In this document: piece by piece, positions 15,351 through 31,995 of the stretch
Numbering within the stretch: position 1 is the first letter of the stretch
Layout of the letters: every line of letters starts with the position of its first letter
Assembly (NCBI RefSeq): GCF_037975245.1
Contig: NC_092576.1
Span: forward strand, 20,709,611-20,773,610
Origin: Apostichopus japonicus
Lineage: Eukaryota; Echinodermata; Holothuroidea; Aspidochirotida; Stichopodidae
Direction: 5' to 3'
Length of the DNA stretch: 64,000 nucleotides
Made by a program: the position numbers and the translations under genes
Notes under the pieces: model-generated
Databases searched by the model: none
What the model was told of the DNA's origin: nothing
Seen by the model: only the letters and a program-made list of their open reading frames with translations

Positions 15351-18300
15351 TCGCACATTCGATTTATCGGTACCGCACATTCGATTGATCGGTACCGATC
15401 ATTCGATTGATCGGTACCGTACATTCGATTGATCGGTACCGCACATTCGATTGATCGGTACCGCACATTCGATTGATCGGTACCGCACATTCGATTGATC
15501 GGTACCGCACATTCGATTGATCGGTACCGATCATTCGATTGATCGGTACCGCACATTCGATTGATCGGTACCGCACATTCGATTGATCGGTACCGCACAT
15601 TCGATTGATCGGTACCGCACATTCGATTGATCGGTACCGCACATTCGATTGATCGGTACCGTACATTCGATTGATCGGTATCGCACATTCTATTAATCGG
15701 TACGGAACATTCGTTTGATCGGTACCGCACATTCGATTGATCGGTACTGCAATTCGATTGATCGGTTCGGAACATTCGATTGATCGGTACCGCACATTCG
15801 ATTGATCGGTACCGCACATTCGATTGATCGGTACGGAAAATTCGATTGATCGGTACGGAACATTCGATTGATCGGTACCGCACATTCGTTTGATCGGTAC
15901 CGCACATTCGATTGATCGGTACCGCACATTCGATTGATCGGTACCGATCATTCGATTGATCGGTACCGTACATTCGATTGATCGGTATCGCACATTCGAT
16001 TTATCGGTACGGAACATTCGATTGATCGGTACCGCACATTCTATTGATCGGTACAGCATTTTCGAGTGATCGATACGGAACATTCGTTTGATCGGTACCG
16101 CACATTCGATTGATCGGTACCGCACATTCGTTTTATCGGTACCGCACATTCGATTGATCGGTACCGCACATTCGATTGATAGGTACCGCACATTCGATTG
16201 ATCGGCAAGGAACATTCGATTGATCGGTACCGCACATTCGTTTTATCGGTACCGCACATTCGATTGATCGGTACCGCACATTCGATTGATAGGTACCGCA
16301 CATTCGATTGATCGGCAAGGAACATTCGATTGATCGGTACCGCACATTCGATTGATAGGTACCGCACATTCGATTGATCGGTACCGCACATTCGATTGAT
16401 CGGCACTGAACATTCGATTGATCGGTACCGCACATTCGATTGATCGGTACCGAACATTCGATTGATCTGTACCGCACATTCGATTGATCGGTACCGCACA
16501 TTCGATTGATCGGTACCGCACTTTCGATTGATCGGTACAGCACATTCTATTGATCGGTACGGAAAACTCGATTGATTGCTACGGAACATTCGATTGATCA
16601 GTACCGCACATTCCATTGATCGGTACCGCACATTCGATTGATCGGTACAGCACATTCGATTGATCGTACCGCACATTCGATTGATCGGTACCGCACATTC
16701 GATTGATCGGTACCGTACATTCGATTGATCGGTATCGCACGTTCGATTGATCGGTACGGAACATTCGATTGATCGGTACGGAACATTCGATTGATCGGTA
16801 CCGCACATTCGATTGATCGGTACCGCACATTCGATTGATCGGTACGGTACATTCGATTGATCGGTACCGCACATTCGATTGATCGGTACCGCACATTCGA
16901 TTGATCGGTACCGCACATTCGATTGATCGGTACCGCACATTCGATTGATCGGTACCGCACATTCGATTGATCGGTACCGTACATTCGATTGATCGGTATC
17001 GCACATTCTATTAATCGGTACGGAACATTCGTTTGATCGGTACCGCACATTCGATTGATCGGTACTGCAATTCGATTGATCGGTTCGGAACATTCGATTG
17101 ATCGGTACCGCACATTCGATTGATCGGTACCGCACATTCGATTGATCGGTACGGAAATTTCGATTGATCGGTACGGAACATTCGATTGATCGGTACCGCA
17201 CATTCGTTTGATCGGTACCGCACATTCGATTGATCGGTACCGCACATTCGATTGATCGGTACCGATCATTCGATTGATCGGTACCGTACATTCGATTGAT
17301 CGGTATCGCACATTCGATTGATCGGTACGGAACATTCGATTGATCGGTACCGCACATTCGATTGATCGGTACCGCACATTCGATTGATCGATACGGAACA
17401 TTCGTTTGATCGGTACCGCACATTCGATTGATCGGTACCGCACATTCGATTGATCGGTACCGCACATTCGTTTGATCGGTACCGCACATTCGATTGATCG
17501 GTACTGCAATTCGATTGATCGGTTCGGAACATTCGATTGATCGGTAACGCACATTCGATTGATCGGTACCGCACATTCGAATGATCGGTACCGCACATTC
17601 GATTGATCGGTACGGAACATTCGATTGATCGGTACCGCACATTCGATTGATCGGTACGGAACATTTGATTGATCGGTAACGCACATTCGATTGATCGGTA
17701 CCGATCATTCGATTGATCGGTACCGCATATTCGATTGATCGGTACGAAACATTCGATTGATCGGTACCGCACATTCGATTGATCGGTACGGTACATTCGA
17801 TTGATCGGCAAGGAACATTCGATTGATCGGTACCGCACATTCGATTGATCGGTACCGTACATTCGATTGATCAGTTCCGAACATTCGATTGATCGGTACG
17901 GAAAATTCGATTGATCGGTACCGCACATTCGATTGATCGGTACGGAACATTCGATTGATCGATACCACACATTCGATTGATCGGTACCGAACATTCGATT
18001 GATCGGTACCGCACATTCGATTGATCGGTACCGCACATTCGATTGATCGGTACCGCACATTCGATTGATCGGTACAGCACATTCGATTGATCGGTACTGC
18101 ACATTCGATTGATCGGTACCGAACATTCGATTGATCGGTACCGCACATTCGATTGATCGGTACCGCACATTCGATTGATCTGTACCGCACATTCCATTGA
18201 TCGGTACCGCAGATTCGATTGATCGGTACCGCACATTCGATTGATCGGTACTGCACATTCCATTGATCGGTACCGCACATTCGATTGATCGGTACAGCAC

Positions 18301-21300
18301 ATTCAATTGATCGGTACGGAAAACTCGATTGATTGCTACGGAACATTCGATTGATCAGTACCGCACATTCCATTGATCGGTACCGCACATTCGATTGATC
18401 GGTTCGGAACATTCGATTGATCGGTACCGCACATTCGATTGATCGGTACGGAAAATTCGATTGATCGGTACGGAACATTCGATTGATCGGTACGGAACAT
18501 TCGATTGATCGGTACCGCACATTCGATTGATCGGTACCGCACATTCGATTGATCGGTACCGCACATTCGATTGATCGGTACCGATCATTGGATTGATCGG
18601 TACCGTACATTCGATTGATCGGTATCGCACATTCGATTGATCGGTACGTAACATTCGATTGATCGGTACCGCACATTCGATTGATCGGTACCGCACATTC
18701 GATTGATCGGTACCGCACATTCGATTGATCGGCAAGGAACATTCGATTGATCGGTACCGTACATTCGATTGATCGGTACCGCACATTCGATTGATCGGTA
18801 CCGCACATTCGATTGATCGGCACTGAACATTCGATTGATCGGTACCGCACATTCGATTGATCGGTACGGAAAATTCGATTGATCGGTACCGCACATTCGA
18901 TTGATCGGTACGGAACATTCGATTGATCGATACCGCACATTCGATTGATCAGTACCGAACATTCGATTGATCGGTACCGCACATTCGATTGATCGGTACC
19001 GCACATTCGTTTGATCGGTACCGCACATTCGATTGATCGGTACCGCACATTCGATTGATCGGTACCGCACATTCGTTTGATCGGTACCGCACATTCGATT
19101 GATCGGTAGCGCACATTCGATTGATCGGTACGGAACATTTGATTGATCGGTACCGCACATTCGATTGATCGGTACCGCACATTCGATTGATCGGTACGAA
19201 ACATTCGATTGATCGGTACCGCACATTCGATTGATCGGTACGGTACATTCGATTGATCGGTACCGCACATTCGATTGATCGGTACCGCACATTCGATTGA
19301 TCGGTACTGCACATTCGATTGATCGGTACCGCACATTCGATTGATCGGTACCGCACATTCGATTGATCGGTACTGCACATTCGATTGAACGGTACCGGAC
19401 ATTCGATTGATCGGTACGGAAAATTCGATTGATCGGTACCGCACATTCGATTGATCGGTACGGAACATTCGATTGATCGGTACCGCACATTCGATTGATA
19501 GGTACCGCACATTCGATTGATCGGCAAGGAACATTCGATTGATCGGTACGGAACATTCGATTGATCGGTGCCGCACATTCGATTGATCGGTACCGCACAT
19601 TCGATTGATCGGCACTGAACATTCGATTGATCGGTACCGCACATTCGATTGATCGGTACGGAAAATTCGATTGATCGATACCGCACATTCGATTGATCGG
19701 TACGGAACATTCGATTGATCGATACCGCACATTCGATTGATCGGTACCGAACATTCGATTGATCGGTACCGCACATTCGATTGATCGGTACCGCACATTC
19801 GATTGATCTGTACCGCACATTCGATTGATCGGTACCGCACATTCGATTGATCGGTACCGCACATTCTATTGATCGGTAACGCACAATCCATTGATCGGTA
19901 CCGCACATTCGATTGATCGGTACCGCACATTCGATTGATCGGTACGGTACATTCGATTGATCGGTACCGGACATTCGATTGATCGGTACCGCACATTCGA
20001 TTGATCGGTACCGCACATTCGATTGATCGGTACCGCACATTCGATTGATCGGTACCGCACATTCGATTGATCGGTACCGTACATTCGATTGATCGGTATC
20101 GCACATTCTATTAATCGGTACGGAACATTCGTTTGATCGGTACCGCACATTCGATTGATCGGTACTGCAATTCGATTGATCGGTTCGGAACATTCGATTG
20201 ATCGGTACCGCACATTCGATTGATCGGTACCGCACATTCGATTGATCGGTACGGAAAATTCGATTGATCGGTACTGCACATTCGATTGATCGGTACCGCA
20301 CATTCGTTTGATCGGTACCGCACATTCGATTGATCGGTACCGCACATTCGATTGATCGGTACCGATCATTCGATTGATCGGTACCGTACATTCGATTGAT
20401 CGGTATCGCACATTCGATTGATCGGTACGGAACATTCGATTGATCGGTACCGCACATTCGATTGATCGGTACCGCACATTCGATTGATCGGTACCGCACA
20501 TTCGATTGATCGATACGGAACATTCGATTGATCGGTACCGCACATTCGATTGATCGGTACCGCACATTCGATTGATCGATACGGAAAATTCGTTTGATCG
20601 GTACCGCACATTCGATTGATCGGTACCGCACATTCGATTGATCGGTACCGCACATTCGTTTGATCGGTACCGCACATTCGATTGATCGGTACCGCATATT
20701 CGATTGATCGGTACGGAACATTTGATTGATCGGTAACGCACATTCGATTGATCGGTACCGCACATTCGATTGATCGGTACCGCACATTCGATTGATCCGT
20801 ACGAAACATTCGATTGATCGGTACCGCACATTCGATTGATCGGTACGGTACATTCGATTGATCGGTACCGCACATTCGATTGATCGGTACCGCACATTCG
20901 ATTGATCGGTACCGCACATTCGATTGATCAGTTCCGAACATTCGATTGATCGGTACCGAACATTCGATTGATCGGTTCCGCACATTCGATTGATCGGTAC
21001 CGCATATTCGATTGATTGGCACTAAACATTCGATTGATCGGTACCGCACATTCGATTGATCGGTACGGAACATTCGATTGATCGGTACCGGACATTCGAT
21101 TGATCGGTACGGAAAATTCCATTGATCGTTACCGCACATTCGATTGATCGGTACGGAACATTCGATTGATCGGTACCGCATATTCGATTGATAGCTACCG
21201 CACATTCGATTGATCGGCAAGGAACATTCGATTGATCGGTACCGTACATTCGATTGATCGGCAAGGAACATTCGATTGATCGGTACCGTACATTCGATTG

Positions 21301-24300
21301 ATCGGTACCGCACATTCGATTGATCGGTACCGCACATTCGATTGATCGGCACTGAACATTCGATTGATCGGTACCGCACATTCGATTGATCGGTACGGAA
21401 AATTCGATTGATCGGTACCGCACATTCGATTGATCGGTACGGAACATTCGATTGATCGATACCGCACATTCGATTGATCGGTACCGAACATTCGATTGAT
21501 CGGTACCGCACATTCGATTGATCGGTACCGCACATTCGATTGATCTGTACCGCACATTCGATTGATCGGTACCGCACATTCGATTGATCGGTACCGCACA
21601 TTCTATTTATCGGTAACGCACAATCCATTGATCGGTACCGCACATTCGATTGATCGGTACGGAACATTCGATTGATCGGTACGGAACATTCGATTGATCG
21701 GTACCGCACATTCGATTGATCAGTACCGCACATTCGATTGATCGGTACCGCACATTCGATTGATCGGTACCGCACATTCGATTGATCGGTACCGCACATT
21801 CGATTGATCGGTACCGTACATTCGATTGATCGGTATCGCACATTCTATTAATCGGTACGGAACATTCGTTTGATCGGTACCGCACATTCGATTGATCGGT
21901 ACTGCAATTCGATTGATCGGTTCGGAACATTCGTTTGATCGGTACCGCACATTCGATTGATCGGTACCGCACATTCGATTGATCGGTACCGATCATTCGA
22001 TTGATCGGTACCGTACATTCGATTGATCGGTATCGCACATTCGATTGATCGGTACGGAACATTCGATTGATCGGTACCGCATATTCGATTGATTGGCACG
22101 GAACATTCGATTGATCGGTACCGCACATTCGATTGATCGGTACGAAACATTCGATTGATCGGTACCGCACATTCGATTGATCGGTACCGCACATTCGATT
22201 GATCGGTACTGCACATTCGATTGATCGGTACCGGACATTCGATTGATCGGTACGGAAAATTCGATTGATCGGTACCGCACATTCGATTGATCGGTACTGC
22301 TCATTCGATTGATCGGTACCGCACATTCGATTGATCGGTACGGAACATTCGATTGATCGATACCACACATTCGATTGATCGGTACGGAAAATTCGATTGA
22401 TCGGTACCGCACATTCGATTGATCGGTACCGCACATTCGATTGATCGATACCACACATTCGATTGATCGGTACCGCACATTCGATTGATCGGTACCGCAC
22501 ATTCGATTGATCTGTACCGCACATTCGATTGATCGGTACAGCACATTCGATTGATCGGTACCGAACATTCGATTGATCGGTACCGCACATTCGATTGATC
22601 GGTACCGCACATTCGATTGATCTGTACCGCACATTCGATTGATCGGTACAGCACATTCGATTGATCGGTACCGCACATTCGATTGATCGGTACCGCACAT
22701 TCGATTGATCGGTACCGCACATTCGATTGATCTGTACCGCACATTCGATTGATCGGTACAGCACATTCGATTGATCGGTACCGCACATTCGATTGATCGG
22801 TACCGCACATTCCATTGATCGGTACCGCACATTCGATTGATCGGTACCGCACATTCTATTGATCGGTACGGAAAACTCGATTGATTGCTACGGAACATTC
22901 GATTGATCGGTACCGCACATTCGATTGATCAGTACCGCACATTCGATTGATCGGTACCGCACATTCGATTGATCGGTACCGCACATTCGATTGATCGGTA
23001 CCGCACATTCGATTTATCGATACGGAACATTCGATTGATCGGTACCGCACATTCGATTGATCGGTACCGCACATTCGATTGATCGATACGGAACATTCGT
23101 TTGATCGGTACCGCACATTCGATTGATCGGTACCGCACATTCGATTGATCGGTACCGCACATTCGTTTGATCGGTACCGCACATTCGATTAATCGGTACT
23201 GCAATTCGATTGATCGGTTCGGAACATTCGATTGATCGGTAACGCACATTCGATTGATCGGTACAGCACATTCGAATGATCGGTACCGCACATTCGATTG
23301 ATCGGTACGGAACATTCGATTGATCGGTACCGCACATTCGATTGATCGGTACGGAACATTTGATTGATCGGTAACCCACATTCGATTGATCGGTACCGCA
23401 CATTCGATTGATCGGTACCGCACATTCGATTGATCGGTACGAAACATTCGATTGATCGGTATGGCACATTCGATTGATCGGTACGGTACATTCGATTGAT
23501 CGGTACCGCACATTCGATTGATCGGTACCGCACATTCGATTGATCGGTACCGCACATTCGATTGATCAGTTCCGAACATTCGATTGATCGGTACCGAACA
23601 TTCGATTGATCGGTACCGCACATTCGATTGATCAGTACCGCACATTCGATTGATCGGTACGGAACATTCGATTGATCGGTACGGAACATTCGATTGATCG
23701 GTACCGCACATTCGATTGATCGGTACTGCACATTCGATTGATCGGTACTGCACATTCGATTGATCGGTACCGAACATTCGATTGATCGGTACCGCACATT
23801 CGATTGATCGGTACCGCACATTCGATTGATCAGTACCGCACATTCGATTGATCGGTACCGCAGATTCGATTGATCGGTACCGCACATTCGATTGATCGGT
23901 ACCGCACATTGAATTGATCGGTACCGCACATTCGATTAAACGGTACAGCACATTCTATTGATCGGTACGGAACATTCGATTGATCGGTACCGCACATTCG
24001 ATTGATCGGTACCGCACATTCGATTGATCGGTACTGCACATTCGATTGATCGGTACCGGACATTCGATTGATCGGTACGGAAAATTCGATTGATCGGTAC
24101 CGCACATTCGATTGATCGGTACGGAACATTCGATTGATCGGTACCGCACATTCGATTGATAGGTACCGCACATTCGATTGATCGGCAAGGAACATTCGAT
24201 TGATCGGTACCGCACATTCGATTGATCGGTACCGCACATTCGATTGATCGGTACCGCACATTCGATTGATCGGCACTGAACATTCGATTGATCGGTACCG

Positions 24301-27300
24301 CACATTCGATTGATCGGTACGGATGATTCGATTGATCGGTACCGCACATTCGATTGATCGGTACGGAACATTCGATTGATCGGTAGCGCACATTCGATTG
24401 ATCGGTACCGAACATTCGATTGATCGATACCACACATTCGATTGATCGGTACGGAAAATTCGATTGATCGGTACCGCACATTCGATTGATCGGTACGGAA
24501 CATTCGATTGATCGATACCACACATTCGATTGATCGGTACCGAACATTCGATTGATCGGTACCGCACATTCGATTGATCGGTACCGCACATTCGATTGAT
24601 CTGTACCGCACATTCGATTGATCGGTACAGCACATTCGATTGATCGGTACCGCACATTCGATTGATCGGTACCGCACATTCCATTGATCGGTACCGCACA
24701 TTCGATTGATCGGTACCGCACATTCTATTGATCGGTACGGAAAACTCGATTGATTGCTACGGAACATTCGATTGATCGGTACCGCACATTCGATTGATCA
24801 GTACCGCACATTCGATTGATCGGTACGGAACATTCGATTGATCGGTACGGAACATTCGATTGATCGGTACCGCACATTCGATTGATCGGTACCGCACATT
24901 CGATTGATCGGTACCGCACATTCGATTGATCGGTACTGCACATTCGATTGATCGGTACCGAACATTCGATTGATCGGTACCGCACATTCGATTGATCGGT
25001 ACCGCACATTCGATTGATCTGTACCGCACATTCGATTGATCGGTACCGCAGATTCGATTGATCGGTACCGCACATTCGATTGATCGGTACCGCACATTCC
25101 ATTGATCGGTACCGCACATTCGATTGATCGGTACAGCACATTCTATTGATCGGTACGGAAAACTCGATTGATTGCTACGGAACATTCGATTGATCAGTAC
25201 CGCACATTCCATTGATCGGTACCGCACATTCGATTGATCGGTTCGGAACATTCGATTGATCGGTACCGCACATTCGATTGATCGGTACCGCACATTTGAT
25301 TGATCGGTACCGATCATTGGATTGATCGGTACCGTACATTCGATTGATCGGTATCGCACATTCGATTGATCGGTACGTAACATTCGATTGATCGGTACCG
25401 CACATTCGATTGATCGGTACCGCACATTCGATTGATCGGTACCGCACATTCGATTGATCGATACGGAACATTCGATTGATCGGTACCGCACATTCGATTC
25501 ATCGGTACCGCACATTCGATTGATCGGTACCGGACATTCGATTGATCGGTACGGAAAATTCGATTGATCGGTACCGCACATTCGATTGATCGGTACGGAA
25601 CATTCGATTGATCGGTACCGCACATTCGATTGATAGGTACCGCACATTCGATTGATCGGCAAGGAACATTCGATTGATCGGTACCGTACATTCGATTGAT
25701 CGGTACCGCACATTCGATTGATCGGTACAGCACATTCTATTGATCGGTACGGAAAATTCGATTGATCGGTACCGCACATTCGATTGATCGGTACGGAACA
25801 TTCGATTGATCGGTACCGCACATTCGATTGATCGGTACGGAACATTTGATTGATCGGTAACGCACATTCGATTGATCGGTACCGCACATTCGATTGATCG
25901 GTACCGCACATTCGATTGATCGGTACAGCACATTCTATTGATCGGTACGGAAAATTCGATTGATCGGTACCGCACATTCGATTGATCGGTACGGAACATT
26001 CGATTGATCGGTACCGCACATTCGATTGATCGGTACGGAACATTTGATTGATCGGTAACGCACATTCGATTGATCGGTACCGCACATTCGATTGATCGGT
26101 ACCGCACATTCGATTGATCGGTACGAAACATTCGATTGATCGGTACCGCACATTCGATTGATCCGTACGGTACATTCGATTGATCGGTACCGCACATTCG
26201 ATTGATCGGTACCGCACATTCGATTGATCGGTACCGCACATTCGATTGATCAGTTCCGAACATTCGATTGATCGGTACGGAACATTCGATTGATCGGTAC
26301 CGCACATTCCATTGATCAGTTCCGAACATTCGATTGATCGGTACGGAACATTCGATTGATCGGTACCGCACATTCCATTGATCGGTACCGCACATTCGAT
26401 TGATCGGTACCGCATATTCGATTGATTGGCACTAAACATTCGATTGATCGGTACCGCACATTCGATTGATCGGTACGGAACATTCGATTGATCGGTACCG
26501 CACATTCGATTGATCGGTACCGCACATTCGATTGATCGGTACTGCACATTCGATTGATCGGTACCGGACATTCGATTGATCGGTACGGAAAATTCGATTG
26601 ATCGGTACCGCACATTCGATTGATCGGTACGGAACATTCGATTGATCGGTACCGCACATTCGATTGATAGGTACCGCACATTCGATTGATCGGCAAGGAA
26701 CATTCGATTGATCGGTACCGCACATTCGATTGATCGGTACCGCACATTCGATTGATCGGTACCGCACATTCGATTGATCGGCACTGAACATTCGATTGAT
26801 CGGTACCGCACATTCGATTGATCGGTACGGATAATTCGATTGATCGGTACCGCACATTCGATTGATCGGTACGGAACATTCGATTGATCGGTACCGCACA
26901 TTCGATTGATCGGTACGGAACATTCGATTGATCGATACCACACATTCGATTGATCGGTACGGAAAATTCGATTGATCGGTACCGCACATTCGATTGATCG
27001 GTACGGAACATTCGATTGATCGATACCACACATTCGATTGATCGGTACCGAACATTCGATTGATCGGTACCGCACATTCGATTGATCGGTACCACACATT
27101 CGATTGATCTGTACCGCACATTCGATTGATCGGTACAGCACATTCGATTGATCGGTACCGCACATTCGATTGATCGGTACCGCACATTCTATTGATCGGT
27201 ACGGAAAACTCGATTGATTGCTACGGAACATTCGATTGATCGGTACCGCACATTCGATTGATCAGTACCGCACATACGATTGATCGGTACGGAACATTCG

Positions 27301-27542
27301 ATTGATCGGTACGGAACATTCGATTGATCGGTACCGCACATTCGATTGATCGGTTCTGCACATTCGATTGATCGGTACTGCACATTCGATTGATCGGGAC
27401 CGAACATTCGATTGATCGGTACCGCACATTCGATTGATCGGTACCGCACATTCGATTGATCTGTACCGCACATTCGATTGATCGGTACCGCAGATTCGAT
27501 TGATCGGTACCGCACATTCGATTGATCGGTACCGCACATTCC

Positions 27543-28896
27543 ATTGATCGGTACCGCACATTCGATTGATCGGTACAGCACATTCTATTGATCGGTACGG
27601 AAAACTCGATTGATTGCTACGGAACATTCGATTGATCAGTACCGCACATTCCATTGATCGGTACCGCACATTCGATTGATCGGTTCGGAACATTCGATTG
27701 ATCGGTACCGCACATTCGATTGATCGGTACGGAAAATTCGATTGATCGGTACGGAACATTCGATTGATCGGTACGGAACATTCGATTGATCGGCAAGGAA
27801 CATTCGATTGATCGGTACCGCACATTCGATTGATCGGTACCGCACATTCGATTAATCGGTACCGATCATTGGATTGATCGGTACCGTACATTCGATTGAT
27901 CGGTATCGCACATTCGATTGATCGGTACGTAACATTCGATTGATCGGTACCGCACATTCGATTGATCTGTACCGCACATTCCATTGATCGGTACCGCACA
28001 TTCGATTGATCGGTACCGCACATTCTATTGATCGGTACGGAAAACTCGATTGATTGCTACGGAACATTCGATTGATCGGTACCGCACATTCGATTTATCA
28101 GTACCGCACATTCGATTGATCGGTACGGAACATTCGATTGATCGGTACGGAACATTCGATTGATCGGTACCGCACATTCGATTGATCGGTACCGCACATT
28201 CGATTGATCGGTACTGCACATTCGATTGATCGGTACTGCACATTCGATTGATCGGTACCGAACATTCGATTGATCGGTACCGCACATTCGATTGATCGGT
28301 ACCGCACATTCGATTGATCAGTACCGCACATTCGATTGATCGGTACCGCAGATTCGATTGATCGGTACCGCACATTCGATTGATCGGTACCGCACATTCC
28401 ATTGATCGGTACCGCACATTCGATTAAACGGTACAGCACATTCTATTGATCGGTACGGAAAACTCGATTGATTGCTACGGAACATTCGATTGATCAGTAC
28501 CGCACATTCCATTGATCGGTACCGCACATTCGATTGATCGGTACGGAACATTTGATTGATCGGTAACGCACATTCGATTGATCGGTACCGCACATTCGAT
28601 TGATCGGTACCGCACATTCGATTGATCGGTACGAAACATTCGATTGATCGGTACCGCACATTCGATTGATCGGTACGGTACATTCGCTTGATCGGTACCG
28701 CACATTCGATTGATCGGTACCGCACATTCGATTGATCGGTACCGCACATTCGATTGATCAGTTCCGAACATTCGATTGATCGGTACATAACATTCGATTG
28801 ATCGGTTCCGCACATTCGATTGATCGGTACCGCATATTCGATTGATTGGCACTAAACATTCGATTGATCGGTACCGCACATTCGATTGATCGGTAC
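27543..28896. repeat. 1,354-bp duplicated block C, copy 1
   Basis: Repeated at 29413-30766 (offset 1,870, exactly 85 monomers). Only one internal substitution was seen (AAAACTCGAT near 27601 is AAAACTCTAT at 29471). Both edges are sharp: the left break is at the CCATTG/CGATTG difference, the right break at TACCGC versus TACGGA after 28896. Confidence 0.9.
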
Positions 28897-29412
28897 CGCA
28901 CATTCGATTGATCGGTACCGCACATTCGATTGATCGGTACCGCACATTCGATTGATCGATACGGAACATTCGATTGATCGGTACCGCACATTCGATTGAT
29001 CGGTACTGCACATTCGATTGATCGGTACCGCACATTCGATTGATCGGTACGGAAAATTCGATTGATCGGTACCGCACATTCGATTGATCGGTACGGAACA
29101 TTCGATTGATCGGCAAGGAACATTCGATTGATCGGTACCGCACATTCGATTGATCGGTACCGCACATTCGATTGATCGGTACCGCACATTCGATTGATCG
29201 GTACGGAACATTCGATTGATCGGTACCGAACATTCGATTGATCGGTTCCGCACATTCGATTGATCGGTACCGCATATTCGATTGATCGGTACTGCACATT
29301 CGATTGATCGGTACTGCACATTCGATTGATCGGTACCGAACATTCGATTGATCGGTACCGCACATTCGATTGATCGGTACCGCACATTCGATTGATCTGT
29401 ACCGCACATTCG

Positions 29413-30766
29413 ATTGATCGGTACCGCACATTCGATTGATCGGTACAGCACATTCTATTGATCGGTACGGAAAACTCTATTGATTGCTACGGAACATTCG
29501 ATTGATCAGTACCGCACATTCCATTGATCGGTACCGCACATTCGATTGATCGGTTCGGAACATTCGATTGATCGGTACCGCACATTCGATTGATCGGTAC
29601 GGAAAATTCGATTGATCGGTACGGAACATTCGATTGATCGGTACGGAACATTCGATTGATCGGCAAGGAACATTCGATTGATCGGTACCGCACATTCGAT
29701 TGATCGGTACCGCACATTCGATTAATCGGTACCGATCATTGGATTGATCGGTACCGTACATTCGATTGATCGGTATCGCACATTCGATTGATCGGTACGT
29801 AACATTCGATTGATCGGTACCGCACATTCGATTGATCTGTACCGCACATTCCATTGATCGGTACCGCACATTCGATTGATCGGTACCGCACATTCTATTG
29901 ATCGGTACGGAAAACTCGATTGATTGCTACGGAACATTCGATTGATCGGTACCGCACATTCGATTTATCAGTACCGCACATTCGATTGATCGGTACGGAA
30001 CATTCGATTGATCGGTACGGAACATTCGATTGATCGGTACCGCACATTCGATTGATCGGTACCGCACATTCGATTGATCGGTACTGCACATTCGATTGAT
30101 CGGTACTGCACATTCGATTGATCGGTACCGAACATTCGATTGATCGGTACCGCACATTCGATTGATCGGTACCGCACATTCGATTGATCAGTACCGCACA
30201 TTCGATTGATCGGTACCGCAGATTCGATTGATCGGTACCGCACATTCGATTGATCGGTACCGCACATTCCATTGATCGGTACCGCACATTCGATTAAACG
30301 GTACAGCACATTCTATTGATCGGTACGGAAAACTCGATTGATTGCTACGGAACATTCGATTGATCAGTACCGCACATTCCATTGATCGGTACCGCACATT
30401 CGATTGATCGGTACGGAACATTTGATTGATCGGTAACGCACATTCGATTGATCGGTACCGCACATTCGATTGATCGGTACCGCACATTCGATTGATCGGT
30501 ACGAAACATTCGATTGATCGGTACCGCACATTCGATTGATCGGTACGGTACATTCGCTTGATCGGTACCGCACATTCGATTGATCGGTACCGCACATTCG
30601 ATTGATCGGTACCGCACATTCGATTGATCAGTTCCGAACATTCGATTGATCGGTACATAACATTCGATTGATCGGTTCCGCACATTCGATTGATCGGTAC
30701 CGCATATTCGATTGATTGGCACTAAACATTCGATTGATCGGTACCGCACATTCGATTGATCGGTAC
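29413..30766. repeat. 1,354-bp duplicated block C, copy 2
   Basis: Second copy of 27543-28896. The 516 bp between the copies (28897-29412) is a different monomer mix, so the event was either a larger duplication with later loss or a transfer by conversion. Confidence 0.9.
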
Positions 30767-31995
30767 GGAACATTCGATTGATCGGTACCGCACATTCGAT
30801 TGATCGGTGCCGCACATTCGATTGATCGGTACTGCACATTCGATTGATCGGTACCGGACATTCGATTGATCGGTACGGAAAATTCGATTGATCGGTACCG
30901 CACATTCGATTGATCGGTACGGAACATTCGATTGATCGGTACCGCACATTCGATTGATAGGTACCGCACATTCGATTGATCGGCAAGGAACATTCGATTG
31001 ATCGGTACCGCACATTCGATTGATCGGTACCGCACATTCGATTGATCGGTACCGCACATTCGATTGATCGGCACTGAACATTCGATTGATCGGTACCGCA
31101 CATTCGATTGATCGGTACGGATAATTCGATTGATCGGTACCGCACATTCGATTGATCGGTACGGAACATTCGATTGATCGGTACCGCACATTCGATTGAT
31201 CGGTACGGAACATTCGATTGATCGATACCACACATTCGATTGATCGGTACGGAAAATTCGATTGATCGGTACCGCACATTCGATTGATCGGTACGGAACA
31301 TTCGATTGATCGATACCACACATTCGATTGATCGGTACCGCACATTCGATTGATCGGTACCGCACATTCGATTGATCGGTACCGCACATTCGATTGATCT
31401 GTACCGCACATTCGATTGATCGGTACAGCACATTCGATTGATCGGTACCGCACATTCCATTGATCGGTACCGCACATTCGATTGATCGGTACCGCACATT
31501 CTATTGATCGGTTCGGAAAACTCGATTGATTGCTACGGAACATTCGATTGATCGGTACCGCACATTCGATTGATCAGTACCGCACATTCGATTGATCGGT
31601 ACGGAACATTCGATTGATCGGTACGGAACATTCGATTGATCGGTACCGAACATTCGATTGATCGGTTCCGCACATTCGATTGATCGGTACCGCATATTCG
31701 ATTGATCGGTACTGCACATTCGATTGATCGGTACTGCACATTCGATTGATCGGTACCGAACATTCGATTGATCGGTACCGCACATTCGATTGATCGGTAC
31801 CGCACATTCGATTGATCTGTACCGCACATTCGATTGATCGGTACCGCAGATTCGATTGATCGGTACCGCACATTCGATTGATCGGTACCGCACATTCCAT
31901 TGATCGGTACCGCACATTCGATTGATCGGTACCGCACATTCTATTAATCGGTACGGAAAACTCGATTGATTGCTACGGAACATTCGATTGATCAT